Shown here piece after piece: positions 48,530-58,405 of a DNA stretch of 64,000 bases. Within the stretch, counting starts at the first letter, position 1. Every line of letters starts with the position of its first letter. The position numbers and the translations under genes were made by a program. Origin of the DNA: Vibrio sp. Of7-15 (GTDB lineage Bacteria; Pseudomonadota; Gammaproteobacteria; Enterobacterales; Vibrionaceae); contig NZ_JAKRGH010000003.1 of the NCBI RefSeq assembly GCF_022347565.1, positions 124,001 to 188,000 on the forward strand. Direction: 5' to 3'. The notes beneath the pieces were generated by a model. That model made no database searches. It was not told the origin of the DNA and saw nothing but the letters and a program-made list of their open reading frames with translations.

Positions 48530-49234
48530 TTATAAATGAGTACGGGAGCTGAGTTTATAACGGTGCCCAGGGTGGTAGAGCAGGGCGGCACTGATGAGGT
48601 TTTGTTTGCTCCAAGTACGGCGGTTAAGCAGTAGGCACGGTTCATTGGCACTTAAATTTAAATAACGCTGTGTTTTGGCGTCTGGAATGATGGCTTCAAC
48701 AGTGTGTTCAATCGTACTTAAAGGGCAGTTTTGAGACAGATATTCATTAGGGGTGGCTTGGCTGAAGTCTTGCTGGATATAGGCTGGAGCATATTCAGGG
48801 TTAACCCAGCGAATTTCTAACTGCAGTGGCTTATTGTCTTCAAAGTGGATAATTTCACTGAAATAAATTTGGGTACCTAACATCACCCCAAGGCGCATTG
48901 CGATTTCATCATCGGCCACAATGCTTCTCTGGCTTAGCACTTTATTACTGTACTCTCCGCCGCGCTGGCTGATCTCATCAGCAATATTGCGAATATCGGT
49001 GAGAGGGGATTCCGCTTTTTTCTGGCATACAAACGTGCCCAGCCTTGGGGTGCGTTCTAGTAGTCCGTCAGACACTAAATCACGAATGGCTTTATTTACT
49101 GTCATACGGCTGACATTGAAGGTTTCGGTTAATTCGAGCTCTGTTGGAATTTTATGGCCAGGAACCCATTCATGGGCGCTGATTTTGTCACTGATGTATG
49201 TTTTTATCTGGATGTAGCGAGGGGACTTACTCAT
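48530..49234 (-). CDS. hutC: Histidine utilisation repressor HutC (GntR family)
   Basis: 234-residue transcriptional repressor. An N-terminal winged helix (about 8-72) includes IPTELELTETFNVSRMTVNKAI. A C-terminal UTRA effector domain should bind urocanate, the usual hut inducer. Start taken as the ATG at 49234; 63 extra codons upstream in the open frame lie in promoter DNA. A HutC-like site at 49268-49279 suggests autorepression. It is transcribed in the same direction as hutIGUH but as a separate unit. Confidence 0.94.
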   Translation of the reverse strand: MSKSPRYIQIKTYISDKISAHEWVPGHKIPTELELTETFNVSRMTVNKAIRDLVSDGLLERTPRLGTFVCQKKAESPLTDIRNIADEISQRGGEYSNKVLSQRSIVADDEIAMRLGVMLGTQIYFSEIIHFEDNKPLQLEIRWVNPEYAPAYIQQDFSQATPNEYLSQNCPLSTIEHTVEAIIPDAKTQRYLNLSANEPCLLLNRRTWSKQNLISAALLYHPGHRYKLSSRTHL

Positions 49235-49267
49235 AGTGACAACCTGGTTATAGAATGCGAAATATAA

Positions 49268-49279
49268 TTGAATATACAA
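49268..49279 (-). promoter_or_regulatory. Second HutC-like operator, before hutC
   Basis: TTGAATATACAA differs from TTGTATATACAA at one base and lies 34 bases upstream of the hutC start, a position suited to autoregulation. Confidence 0.5.
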
Positions 49280-49583
49280 ATATTCGCTGACCCATACTGT
49301 AATTGCAAGTGATAAAGCAAGATTCGAAATAACAGAAGAAGAATATTTGATGTTTTTGTTAATTGGATCGATGGATTGTGCAATTTGTAGATAAAAACAC
49401 AGAATCGCTTGAACCTTACCCATAACCTCATAATATTCAAGATAGTCATTGTTATTTCATGTTTTTTCGTTAGTATGCTTCCTTACTTATCTTAACCGCA
49501 TCTGTATTTGTGTTTAAGTGAGTAACTGATCTTATACTGTTTTTGTTCAATTTATTGATTTACAAGAATATTTTTATTATCAC

Positions 49584-49604
49584 GTGCTGCTTGGTGTGCA
49601 GCAC
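49584..49604 (+). promoter_or_regulatory. thrS leader hairpin mimicking the tRNA-Thr anticodon arm
   Basis: GTGCTGC (49584-49590) pairs perfectly with GCAGCAC (49598-49604), closing a seven-base loop TTGGTGT. In anticodon-loop numbering this places U at 33 and GGU at 34-36, the anticodon of a tRNA for the Thr codon ACC. It ends 18 bases before the thrS ATG. In E. coli ThrRS represses its own mRNA by binding an anticodon-like leader stem-loop, so this is probably the equivalent operator. Confidence 0.65.
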
Positions 49605-49622
49605 CACTGTAAAGGATATATC

Positions 49623-51551
49623 ATGCCTGTAATTACTCTTCCTGACGGTAGTCAACGTCAATTTGATCATGCTGTTTCTACTATGGATGTCGCTGCAGAC
49701 ATCGGCCCAGGCTTAGCGAAAGCTTGTATTGCTGGTCGTGTAGATGGCGAGCGTGTTGATGCGTGTGATTTAATTGAAAATGATGCACAGCTAGAAATCA
49801 TCACAGCGAAAGACGAAGATGGATTAGAAATCCTTCGTCACTCTTGTGCTCACCTTCTAGGTCATGCCATTAAGCAGCTTTTCCCAGAAGCAAAAATGGC
49901 AATTGGTCCTACCATTGACAGCGGCTTCTACTACGATATCGATCTTGAGCATTCTTTAACGCAAGACGATCTTGATGCCATCGAAAAACGCATGAAAGCG
50001 TTAGCGAAAACGAAGTATCAAGTTATCAAGAAAAAAGTAAGCTGGCAGGAAGCTCGTGATGTGTTTGAAGCACGTGGCGAGACATATAAGATGGAAATCC
50101 TAGACGAAAACGTTGCTCGCGACGATCGTCCTGGTTTGTACCACCACGAAGAATACATTGATATGTGTCGTGGCCCGCACGTACCAAACATGAGCTTTTG
50201 CCAGAACTTTAAGATTCTGAGCGTTGCTGGTGCATACTGGCGTGGTAACAGCGACAATAAAATGTTGCAACGTATCTACGGTACAGCTTTCCAAGATAAA
50301 AAGTTACTAAAAGCTCACCTAGTACGTCTTGAAGAAGCGGCTAAGCGTGACCACCGTAAAATTGGTAAGCACTTAGATCTATTCCATATGCAGCAAGAAG
50401 CGCCAGGTATGGTGTTCTGGCATCACAATGGTTGGTCTATTTTCCGTGATCTAGAAGTGTTTGTGCGAGAAAAACTGACTGAGTACGATTACCAAGAAGT
50501 AAAAGGCCCATTAATGATGGACCGCGTACTTTGGGAGCGTTCTGGCCACTGGGATAAATATGCAGAAGCGATGTTCACAACAAGTTCTGAGAACCGTGAA
50601 TACGCAATTAAGCCAATGAACTGCCCAGGTCACGTGCAAATCTTTAACCAAGGGTTGAAGTCTTACCGTGATTTACCATTGCGTATGGCAGAATTTGGTA
50701 GCTGTCACCGTAACGAGCCTTCTGGTGCACTACACGGCATTATGCGTGTACGTGGTTTCACTCAGGATGATGCACACGTATTCTGTACTGAGTCTCAAGT
50801 TCAGCAAGAAGTGAAATCTTGTATTGAAATGGTCTACGATACTTATACGACGTTTGGATTTGAGAACATTGTCGTTAAGTTATCAACTCGTCCTGAAAAC
50901 CGTGTTGGTTCTGACGAGATGTGGGATCGCGCTGAGTCAGATTTGAAGCTTGCTCTAGAGTCAATGGATATTCCATATGAGATTCAAGAGGGTGAGGGTG
51001 CGTTCTACGGACCGAAAATTGAATTTACTTTGCATGATTGTCTAGATAGAGCTTGGCAATGCGGTACAGTTCAGTTAGACTTCGCACTTCCTGAGCGTCT
51101 AGGTGCGACTTATGTCGGTGAAGACAATGAACGTCACACACCAGTGATGATTCACCGAGCCATTTTAGGTTCTCTTGAGCGCTTTATAGGAATCCTGATT
51201 GAAGAGTACGCTGGCTTTTTCCCAACGTGGTTGGCTCCAGAACAGGCGGTAGTCATGGGAATTACCGACAAGCAAGCTGATTACGTGCAAGAAATTGCAA
51301 AAAAACTACAAAAATCAGGATTTAGAGTCAAAGCGGACTTGAGAAATGAGAAGATTGGCTTTAAAATTCGCGAACATACTTTGAAACGAGTTCCGTACAT
51401 GCTTGTTTGTGGTGACCAAGAAATGGAAGCCGGAGAAATCGCAGTACGTACTCGCAAGGGTAAAGACTTGGGTAAATTTAAGATTGACGATTTTGTTGCA
51501 TACCTGCAGCAAGAAGTTAGCACCCGAAAGCTCAATATTGTGGAGGAATAA
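49623..51551 (+). CDS. thrS: Threonyl-tRNA synthetase ThrRS
   Basis: Class II synthetase that charges tRNA-Thr. At 642 residues it equals the E. coli length. It has an N-terminal TGS domain (from [10 protein letters not shown]), an editing domain with [14 protein letters not shown], and a catalytic core with motif 2 around [15 protein letters not shown]. The C-terminal anticodon-binding domain completes it. The ATG at 49623 follows AAAGGATA. It is three bases upstream of infC. Confidence 0.97.
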   Translation: MPVITLPDGSQRQFDHAVSTMDVAADIGPGLAKACIAGRVDGERVDACDLIENDAQLEIITAKDEDGLEILRHSCAHLLGHAIKQLFPEAKMAIGPTIDSGFYYDIDLEHSLTQDDLDAIEKRMKALAKTKYQVIKKKVSWQEARDVFEARGETYKMEILDENVARDDRPGLYHHEEYIDMCRGPHVPNMSFCQNFKILSVAGAYWRGNSDNKMLQRIYGTAFQDKKLLKAHLVRLEEAAKRDHRKIGKHLDLFHMQQEAPGMVFWHHNGWSIFRDLEVFVREKLTEYDYQEVKGPLMMDRVLWERSGHWDKYAEAMFTTSSENREYAIKPMNCPGHVQIFNQGLKSYRDLPLRMAEFGSCHRNEPSGALHGIMRVRGFTQDDAHVFCTESQVQQEVKSCIEMVYDTYTTFGFENIVVKLSTRPENRVGSDEMWDRAESDLKLALESMDIPYEIQEGEGAFYGPKIEFTLHDCLDRAWQCGTVQLDFALPERLGATYVGEDNERHTPVMIHRAILGSLERFIGILIEEYAGFFPTWLAPEQAVVMGITDKQADYVQEIAKKLQKSGFRVKADLRNEKIGFKIREHTLKRVPYMLVCGDQEMEAGEIAVRTRKGKDLGKFKIDDFVAYLQQEVSTRKLNIVEE

Positions 51552-51554
51552 GGT

Positions 51555-52106
51555 ATTAAAGGCGGAAGAAGAGCCCAACAGCCGGCTAAACAAAATGCGC
51601 ATCGTCTAAACGGTGAAATTCGCGGTGTACGTGAAGTACGCTTAACTGGTCTTGACGGCGAGTCAATGGGTGTAGTTAGTCTTAACGAAGCTCTAGACGC
51701 AGCGTTAGAGGCTGGTGTTGATTTAGTTGAAATTAGCCCGAATGCCGAGCCACCTGTCTGTCGTGTGATGGACTACGGCAAATTCCTCTTCGAAAAGAGC
51801 AAGGCTGCTAAAGAGCAAAAGAAAAAGCAAAAACAGATCCAAGTGAAGGAAGTAAAATTCCGTCCTGGTACAGATGTAGGCGATTATCAGGTAAAACTAC
51901 GCAACCTGGTTCGCTTCATTGAAGAGGGCAATAAAGTCAAAGTAACTATCCGCTTCCGCGGTCGTGAAATGGCGCACCAAAGCATCGGTGTTGACGTTCT
52001 TAATCGCTTGAAAGCCGACACAGCTGAAATTGCAGTTGTAGAAAGCTTCCCAACGCGTATCGAAGGTCGTCAAATGATCATGGTTATTGCTCCAAAGAAG
52101 AAGTAA
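51555..52106 (+). CDS. infC: Translation initiation factor IF-3 with AUU start
   Basis: Prevents premature joining of ribosomal subunits and monitors start-codon fidelity. The coding sequence begins with ATT at 51555: the residues after it, KGGRRAQQ, then [15 protein letters not shown], align with the E. coli IF-3 N-terminus. The product is 183 residues. AAGG at 51550-51553 is the ribosome-binding site. Starting at the first ATG (51666) would remove 37 conserved residues. The AUU start underlies IF-3 autoregulation in E. coli, because IF-3 rejects non-standard starts. It begins three bases after the thrS stop. Confidence 0.96.
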   Translation: MKGGRRAQQPAKQNAHRLNGEIRGVREVRLTGLDGESMGVVSLNEALDAALEAGVDLVEISPNAEPPVCRVMDYGKFLFEKSKAAKEQKKKQKQIQVKEVKFRPGTDVGDYQVKLRNLVRFIEEGNKVKVTIRFRGREMAHQSIGVDVLNRLKADTAEIAVVESFPTRIEGRQMIMVIAPKKK

Positions 52107-52126
52107 TTAAGGCATTCAAGTAATAC

Positions 52127-52157
52127 AACGGGGCAGTTGTAAAGCTGCCCCGTTTTA
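52127..52157 (+). terminator. Terminator-like hairpin between infC and rpmI
   Basis: AACGGGGCAG pairs with CTGCCCCGTT (ten base pairs) followed by TTATT. It would attenuate or end transcription before rpmI, 52 bases upstream of that start. Confidence 0.8.
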
Positions 52158-52208
52158 TTCGCCTGGTTACTATGTTTATTAACGCAACAATGCGGAGTTA
52201 CATTCATC

Positions 52209-52403
52209 ATGTCTAAGATGAAATCAAACAAAGGTGCTGCTAAGCGTTTCAAGAAAACTGCTGGTGGTATTAAGTTCAAGCACGCTGGTAAGCGTCACAT
52301 CCTTACTAAACGTACTACTAAAAACAAGCGTCAGCTTCGTCCAAATGCACTACTTCCAAAATGTGAACTAGCTGCAATTGCTCGTATGCTTCCATACGCA
52401 TAA
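52209..52403 (+). CDS. rpmI: Ribosomal protein L35
   Basis: Small basic large-subunit protein, 64 residues, beginning [17 protein letters not shown], a signature L35 N-terminus. GGAG at 52194-52197 precedes the start. It is followed by rplT after 38 bases, the universal rpmI-rplT pair. Confidence 0.97.
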   Translation: MSKMKSNKGAAKRFKKTAGGIKFKHAGKRHILTKRTTKNKRQLRPNALLPKCELAAIARMLPYA

Positions 52404-52441
52404 TTTTTTAGTATTTATTCATTTAGTTTAGGAGAGACATA

Positions 52442-52795
52442 ATGCCTCGCGTAAAACGTGGTGTACAAGCTCGTGCACGTCATAAGAAAGTTCTGAAGCA
52501 AGCTAAAGGTTACTACGGTGCACGTTCTCGTGTTTACCGCGTAGCTTTCCAGGCGGTAACTAAAGCAGGTCAATATGCTTACCGTGACCGTCGTAACAAG
52601 AAGCGTCAGTTCCGTCAACTTTGGATCGCTCGTATCAACGCAGCATCTCGTCAAAATGGTCTATCTTACAGCCGTTTCATCAACGGTCTTAAGAAAGCAT
52701 CTATCGAGATCGACCGTAAGATCCTTGCTGACATCGCAGTATTCGACAAAGCAGCATTTGCTGTTCTAGTTGAAAAAGCGAAAGCTGCTCTGTAA
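52442..52795 (+). CDS. rplT: Ribosomal protein L20
   Basis: 117-residue basic large-subunit protein needed for early 50S assembly. In E. coli it also represses rpmI-rplT translation. It begins [18 protein letters not shown] and shows [15 protein letters not shown]. Codon use is strongly biased. AGGAGAG precedes the ATG and a strong terminator follows at 52819-52846. Confidence 0.98.
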   Translation: MPRVKRGVQARARHKKVLKQAKGYYGARSRVYRVAFQAVTKAGQYAYRDRRNKKRQFRQLWIARINAASRQNGLSYSRFINGLKKASIEIDRKILADIAVFDKAAFAVLVEKAKAAL

Positions 52796-52818
52796 TTCAG
52801 AACAGACAAGGCTTAAAG

Positions 52819-52846
52819 AAGGAGAGCATTAGCTCTCCTTTTTTCG
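52819..52846. terminator. Terminator after rplT
   Basis: AAGGAGAGC pairs with GCTCTCCTT around ATTA, followed by TTTTCG. The mirror A-run gives it weak activity for the convergent gene too. Confidence 0.9.
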
Positions 52847-52864
52847 TTTTTAGTAATAGAAGTA

Positions 52865-53314
52865 CTATCTTTGACTATCCAACAGATGACTTTTTAATAG
52901 CAATTCCTGTTGTACTAGTTGGCCGCTGAGTTGTATGTGGTGGGACGGAGTTAGTGCTTGTGATGACATAGCTAAAGTAATGTTTTTAGCTAATGTTTTA
53001 CACTTCGAAAATATCTGAGCTAAATGTTCTATTTGCTTTTCTAATACATCAATACTGCTTTGGATTTTAACCATTTTTTGATGGATTTTTTTTGCTTTGA
53101 TTGATGAAGAGTGCATCGTTTCTAAGTTAACTGAATGATTTTTAATCGTTAGCTGCAGCTCTAAAGCGTAGTTAATATTCAGCTTGTCTGTCTCTAATGA
53201 TGCTAGTTTCCCCTTTTTTTCCTCTAAGAGAGCCTGCTTGGCTTTAAGCAGACCCTTTAGGTGTTTATTCTGATGCATTAGTAGCTGTAATTGCGAGAGT
53301 ATTACAGTACTCAT
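52865..53314 (-). CDS. Hypothetical coiled-coil protein
   Basis: 149 residues, almost entirely helical with heptad-like Leu/Ile spacing (KGLLKAKQALLEEKKGKLASLE and later SSIDVLEKQIEHLAQI). It has no signal peptide, membrane segment or catalytic motif. I do not recognise a family. Its start lies nine bases after the stop of the YiaA/B-like gene (53324), so the two are probably co-transcribed, and it may be a cytoplasmic partner of that membrane protein. It is antisense-oriented relative to the flanking rplT and pheS genes. Confidence 0.65.
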   Translation of the reverse strand: MSTVILSQLQLLMHQNKHLKGLLKAKQALLEEKKGKLASLETDKLNINYALELQLTIKNHSVNLETMHSSSIKAKKIHQKMVKIQSSIDVLEKQIEHLAQIFSKCKTLAKNITLAMSSQALTPSHHIQLSGQLVQQELLLKSHLLDSQR

Positions 53315-53323
53315 TGTTTCTCC

Positions 53324-53581
53324 TTACTCTTCCATTTCATTTAGTAGCTTAGCTGTTTTAGCTTCTTCTAATCTTTGTAATAATTTTTTTGATTCACTGT
53401 CATCACGCACAGCTTTACTTAATGTGATAGTGGCGCTGATTAAGAATAAGCTGCAAATACTGTAATAACCTTTCACCAGTAGATCACCTGGTAGCATGAT
53501 AATGCTGATGATCATGGCAGCTACCGCCAGTAGGAAAGTGAATTTTGCATAGTTAAGCCAGTACTTATCTTGTGTATTCAT
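53324..53581 (-). CDS. YiaA/YiaB-like two-helix inner-membrane protein
   Basis: 85-residue protein with two membrane helices (about 13-31 and 35-55). The pattern LPGDLLVKGYYSICSLFLIS, then TLSKAVRDDSESK matches the YiaA/YiaB two-helix domain (conserved LP, KGYY and K-x2-RD-x3-E). The C-terminal 25 residues are charged and cytoplasmic. Function of the family is unknown. It is first of a two-gene reverse-strand unit inserted between rplT and pheS. Confidence 0.75.
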   Translation of the reverse strand: MNTQDKYWLNYAKFTFLLAVAAMIISIIMLPGDLLVKGYYSICSLFLISATITLSKAVRDDSESKKLLQRLEEAKTAKLLNEMEE

Positions 53582-54916
<1,335 letters not shown>

Positions 54917-54934
54917 TCCGGGGCAGTCAATACT

Positions 54935-57337
54935 ATGAAATTCAGTGAATCTTGGCTACGCGAGTGGGTTAAACCTGCAATAAACAGCGAAGAGCTAGCT
55001 CACCAAATCACTATGGCTGGTTTGGAAGTTGACGATGTAGAACCTGTTGCTGGTGAATTCACCGGCGTTAAAGTAGGTAAAGTGGTTGAGTGCGGTCAGC
55101 ACCCAGACGCAGACAAACTACAAGTTACAAAAATTGATATCGGCGAAGAAGAGCTGTTAGACATCGTATGTGGTGCATCTAACTGTCGTCTTGGCCTAAC
55201 TGTAGCAGTAGCAACAGTTGGCGCAGTACTGCCTGGTAACTTCAAAATCAAGAAAGCAAAACTACGTGGCGTTCCATCGCACGGCATGCTTTGTTCTTTC
55301 TCTGAGCTAGGTATCGACGTTGAATCAGACGGCATCCTTGAGCTGCCAGAAGGCACAACTCTAGGTATGGACGTTCGTGAGCTTCTAGAGCTTAACGACG
55401 TAACTATCGACGTAGACCTAACAGCAAACCGCGCAGACTGCTTCAGCATCCGTGGCCTTGCTCGTGAAGTTGGCGTACTAAACCGCACAGACGTTACAGA
55501 GCCAACAGTTGAAGCTGTTGCAACAAGCATTGAAGACACAGTATCTGTTGAAGTTAAAGCAACGGATGCTTGTCCACGTTACCTTGGCCGTGTGGTTAAG
55601 AACGTAAACGTGAAAGCGGAAACACCAATCTGGATGCAAGAAAAACTGCGTCGTTGTGGTATCCGTTCAATTGACCCAGTTGTAGACATCACAAACTACG
55701 TGATGCTAGAGCAAGGCCAACCAATGCACGCATTTGATCTAGCTAAGATCGAAGGTGGCATCGTGGTTCGTCTAGCAGAGCAGGGCGAAAAACTAACACT
55801 TCTAGATGGCAACGAAGCTGAACTAAACAGCAACACGCTTGTTATCGCTGACCACAACAAAGCATTAGCAATCGCGGGTATCTTTGGTGGTGAAGAGTCT
55901 GGTGTTACCACTGAAACTACAGACGTTCTTCTAGAAGCAGCATTCTTCGCACCGGATCACATCCGTGGTCGCGCACGTGCATACGGCCTTCACACAGATT
56001 CTTCTCTACGCTTCGAGCGTGGTGTTGATTCAACACTTCAGCTAGCTGCTATGGAGCGCGCAACACAGCTTCTAGTTGATATCTGTGGTGGTGAAGTTGC
56101 GCCAGTAAACGGCAGCGAGTCTGAAGCTGATCTACCAAAAGCAAACGTAGTATCTCTACGTCGCGTTAAGCTAGACAGCCTACTAGGTCACGAAATCCCA
56201 TCTGAAGACGTGGTAGAAATCCTAACTCGTCTAGGTTGTGAAGTTGAAACTACAGAAGCAGGTTGGACGGCAACGTCTCCATCTTGGCGTTTCGATATCG
56301 CAATCGAGCAAGACCTAATTGAAGAAGTAGGTCGTATCTACGGTTACGATAACATTCCAAACCAAGCGCCTAAAGCAGCACTTAAAATGAATGACCACAA
56401 AGAAGCTGACCAACCGCTTAAGCGCGTTCGTGACCTTCTTGTAGACCGTGGCTACCACGAAGCAATCACATACAGCTTTGTAGAACCAGAACAGCAAAAG
56501 CTTGTTGTACCTGGTGTTGAGCCGCTAATCCTGCCATTCCCAATCTCTGCGGACATGTCAGCAATGCGTCTTGGCCTAATCCAAGGTCTTCTAAACACAG
56601 TGGTTCACAACCAGAAGCGTCAACAGCCACGCGTTCGTCTATTCGAATCAGGCCTACGTTTCATCCCAGAAGCATCAGCTGAAAACGGCATGCGTCAAGA
56701 AATGATGCTTGCGGGCGTTATCTCTGGTACTCGTGGCGAAGAGCACTGGGACGTTGCAACAAACACTGTTGACTTCTTCGACCTGAAAGGCGACCTAGAA
56801 GCAGTTCTAGAGCTAACAGCGAACGAGAAAGCTTACAGCTTCAAAGCAGCTAAGCACCCAGCACTTCACCCAGGTCAAACTGCCGCTATCGTAGTAGACG
56901 CTGGTTTAGAAACAGAAAGGGAAGTGGGTATCATTGGTACTGTTCACCCAGAACTAGAGCGTAAGTTTGGTCTTAATGGCCGTACTATTGTATTCGAAAT
57001 CGAATGGGCAGCAATCAACACTCGCGTGCTTCCAGAAGCAGTAGCAGTATCTAAGTTCCCTGCAAACCGTCGTGATATCGCGGTTGTTGTTGACGAAACA
57101 GTAGCTTCTGGTGACATCGTAGAAGCGTGTATCGCAGCGGGTGGCGAATTCCTAACAGGCGCTAAACTTTTCGACGTTTACGTTGGTAAAGGCGTAGAAG
57201 AAGGTAAGAAGAGCCTAGCTATCGCACTTAGCCTACAGTCTGTAGAACGCACACTAGAAGATGCAGACATCGCTGGTTCAGTAGATGCCATTGTTGCCGC
57301 TATTGGCGATAAGTTTGGCGCGACTCTTCGTGATTAA
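54935..57337 (+). CDS. pheT: Phenylalanyl-tRNA synthetase beta subunit
   Basis: 800-residue beta subunit that helps bind tRNA-Phe and edits mischarged Tyr-tRNA. It shows an N-terminal EMAP/tRNA-binding domain (about 40-150, with [13 protein letters not shown]), B3/B4 editing and B5 domains, and a C-terminal anticodon-binding (FDX-ACB) domain beginning near [13 protein letters not shown]. Codon use is strongly biased toward C-ending and CTA codons. A terminator at 57374-57409 separates it from ihfA. Confidence 0.97.
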   Translation: MKFSESWLREWVKPAINSEELAHQITMAGLEVDDVEPVAGEFTGVKVGKVVECGQHPDADKLQVTKIDIGEEELLDIVCGASNCRLGLTVAVATVGAVLPGNFKIKKAKLRGVPSHGMLCSFSELGIDVESDGILELPEGTTLGMDVRELLELNDVTIDVDLTANRADCFSIRGLAREVGVLNRTDVTEPTVEAVATSIEDTVSVEVKATDACPRYLGRVVKNVNVKAETPIWMQEKLRRCGIRSIDPVVDITNYVMLEQGQPMHAFDLAKIEGGIVVRLAEQGEKLTLLDGNEAELNSNTLVIADHNKALAIAGIFGGEESGVTTETTDVLLEAAFFAPDHIRGRARAYGLHTDSSLRFERGVDSTLQLAAMERATQLLVDICGGEVAPVNGSESEADLPKANVVSLRRVKLDSLLGHEIPSEDVVEILTRLGCEVETTEAGWTATSPSWRFDIAIEQDLIEEVGRIYGYDNIPNQAPKAALKMNDHKEADQPLKRVRDLLVDRGYHEAITYSFVEPEQQKLVVPGVEPLILPFPISADMSAMRLGLIQGLLNTVVHNQKRQQPRVRLFESGLRFIPEASAENGMRQEMMLAGVISGTRGEEHWDVATNTVDFFDLKGDLEAVLELTANEKAYSFKAAKHPALHPGQTAAIVVDAGLETEREVGIIGTVHPELERKFGLNGRTIVFEIEWAAINTRVLPEAVAVSKFPANRRDIAVVVDETVASGDIVEACIAAGGEFLTGAKLFDVYVGKGVEEGKKSLAIALSLQSVERTLEDADIAGSVDAIVAAIGDKFGATLRD

Positions 57338-57373
57338 TGCATTGAATTTTTGATTTCAATACATGAATTTGTA

Positions 57374-57409
57374 AAGCCGATTTCGTTAAAGAAATCGGCT
57401 TTTTTATTT
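57374..57409 (+). terminator. Terminator after pheT
   Basis: AAGCCGATTTC pairs with GAAATCGGCTT over 11 bases around GTTAAA, followed by TTTTATTT. Confidence 0.9.
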
Positions 57410-57685
57410 CTAGATGATAAATCATTTCCCACTAATATTAAGATATTGATAGGTGATATTTTCTTATTTCATACCGTCTTGATGCGCAAGCAACTGTATG
57501 AATAATGGACGATTGGCTTTAAAATACAATCAAAATTACGATTCTCATTTTCCGCGAAATTCTTATCTTTTTTTCATAACAATATGAAAAATATATAGTT
57601 TATTTTTTTATCTCTCGTACTTAGAAGTGTTCTTCCTAACGCTATGTTTTATATGGATATTTCTATTTTTAAAGCGAATCACGTA

Positions 57686-57753
57686 GCTGATTTTTTGTAA
57701 AAAGTGCCGCCAGACAAACAACTATTGCGATAAAAAAGTTGGCGAAAATCAGC
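57686..57753. other. Candidate structured RNA element upstream of ihfA
   Basis: GCTGATTTT (57686-57694) and AAAATCAGC (57745-57753) are perfect inverted repeats enclosing 50 bases. Inside, CGCCA (57708-57712) can pair with TGGCG (57740-57744), and AACT with AGTT. It could be a leader structure or a small RNA; nothing known is recognised. Confidence 0.3.
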
Positions 57754-57831
57754 AGGTTGGCTTACACTTGTCGTTAGTTAGGATTAAGTATGACGTGTTT
57801 TAGTTCTAGCTAGATAGCTCTCGTGTTGCAG

Positions 57832-57843
57832 TGCAATATTGCA
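57832..57843. promoter_or_regulatory. Palindrome upstream of ihfA
   Basis: TGCAATATTGCA is a perfect 12-base palindrome 33 bases before the ihfA start, in a position suited to a dimeric regulator. The binding protein is unknown. Confidence 0.35.
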
Positions 57844-57875
57844 ACGTTGTTTAACATAGCTTTGAGGGAAGTTCT

Positions 57876-58172
57876 ATGGCGCTCACCAAGGCCGATTTGG
57901 CTGAGAACCTGTTTGAAACGCTCGGACTAAGCAAACGGGACGCCAAGGAAACGGTTGAAGTGTTTTTTGAAGAAGTTCGAAGAGCACTTGAAAATGGCGA
58001 ACAAGTAAAACTATCAGGTTTTGGTAACTTTGACCTTCGTGATAAGAACCAACGACCTGGTCGTAACCCGAAGACAGGTGAAGACATACCTATTTCTGCG
58101 CGTCGCGTAGTTACATTCAGACCAGGGCAAAAATTAAAAGCTCGAGTTGAAAATATTAAAATCGAAAAATAG
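57876..58172 (+). CDS. ihfA: Integration host factor alpha subunit
   Basis: DNA-bending nucleoid protein, 98 residues, that works as a heterodimer with IHF-beta. The DNABII signature [21 protein letters not shown], with the intercalating Pro, is present, and the N-terminus [14 protein letters not shown] is typical. GAGGGAAG precedes the ATG. In E. coli ihfA is in the pheST operon; here 538 bases and a terminator separate it from pheT, implying its own promoter. Confidence 0.97.
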   Translation: MALTKADLAENLFETLGLSKRDAKETVEVFFEEVRRALENGEQVKLSGFGNFDLRDKNQRPGRNPKTGEDIPISARRVVTFRPGQKLKARVENIKIEK

Positions 58173-58193
58173 TTTATTTCGGTTATAAAAGAT

Positions 58194-58231
58194 AAAGCCA
58201 TATAGGGTCTCCCTGTGTGGCTTTTGTTTTT
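58194..58231 (+). terminator. Terminator after ihfA
   Basis: AAAGCCATATAGGG pairs with CCCTGTGTGGCTTT (two G-U pairs) around TCT, followed by TGTTTTTTT. Confidence 0.88.
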
Positions 58232-58326
58232 TTGAGACATTCATCCATATAACGGTCGTTACAATAATGTTGCTAAATAGTATAGTGCTGATGGTGAATA
58301 CTATAAAATAGTTATTATTTGGAATT

Positions 58327-58381
58327 ACAAACTATAAATCCTTTCACTATAGGTGGTTATCACTATTCTTTTATAGTTTGT
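58327..58381. repeat. Long inverted repeat before astE
   Basis: ACAAACTATAAA (58327-58338) and TTTATAGTTTGT (58370-58381) are perfect 12-base inverted repeats separated by 31 bases. The second arm ends 24 bases before the astE ATG. Further copies of ACTAT/ATAGT occur nearby. It may be a pair of operators or a leader hairpin. Confidence 0.5.
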
Positions 58382-58405
58382 GTAAGACATTACAAGGAGT
58401 AATGA

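Larger units (their letters stand above)
49235..49622. other. Divergent intergenic region hutC / thrS (388 bases)
   Basis: The hutC side holds the HutC-like site. The thrS side has TATACT at 49533-49538 as a possible -10 with a weak -35, then a leader of roughly 80 bases ending in the anticodon-like hairpin (49584-49604) and AAAGGATA at 49611-49618. I see no separate gene. Confidence 0.55.
57338..57875. other. Intergenic region pheT-ihfA (538 bases)
   Basis: After the pheT terminator there are about 270 bases of AT-rich sequence with no open frame of note. A potentially structured segment (57686-57753), the palindrome TGCAATATTGCA (57832-57843) and GAGGGAAG before ihfA follow. A possible ihfA promoter is TTGGCT (57757-57762) with TAGGAT 16 bases on. 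No tRNA or known small RNA is recognised. Confidence 0.5.

Noticed and set aside
58261-58405. ArgR (ARG box) sites upstream of astE
   Set aside because: The repeated ACTAT cores and inverted repeat do not match the TGAAT-x6-ATTCA type consensus.
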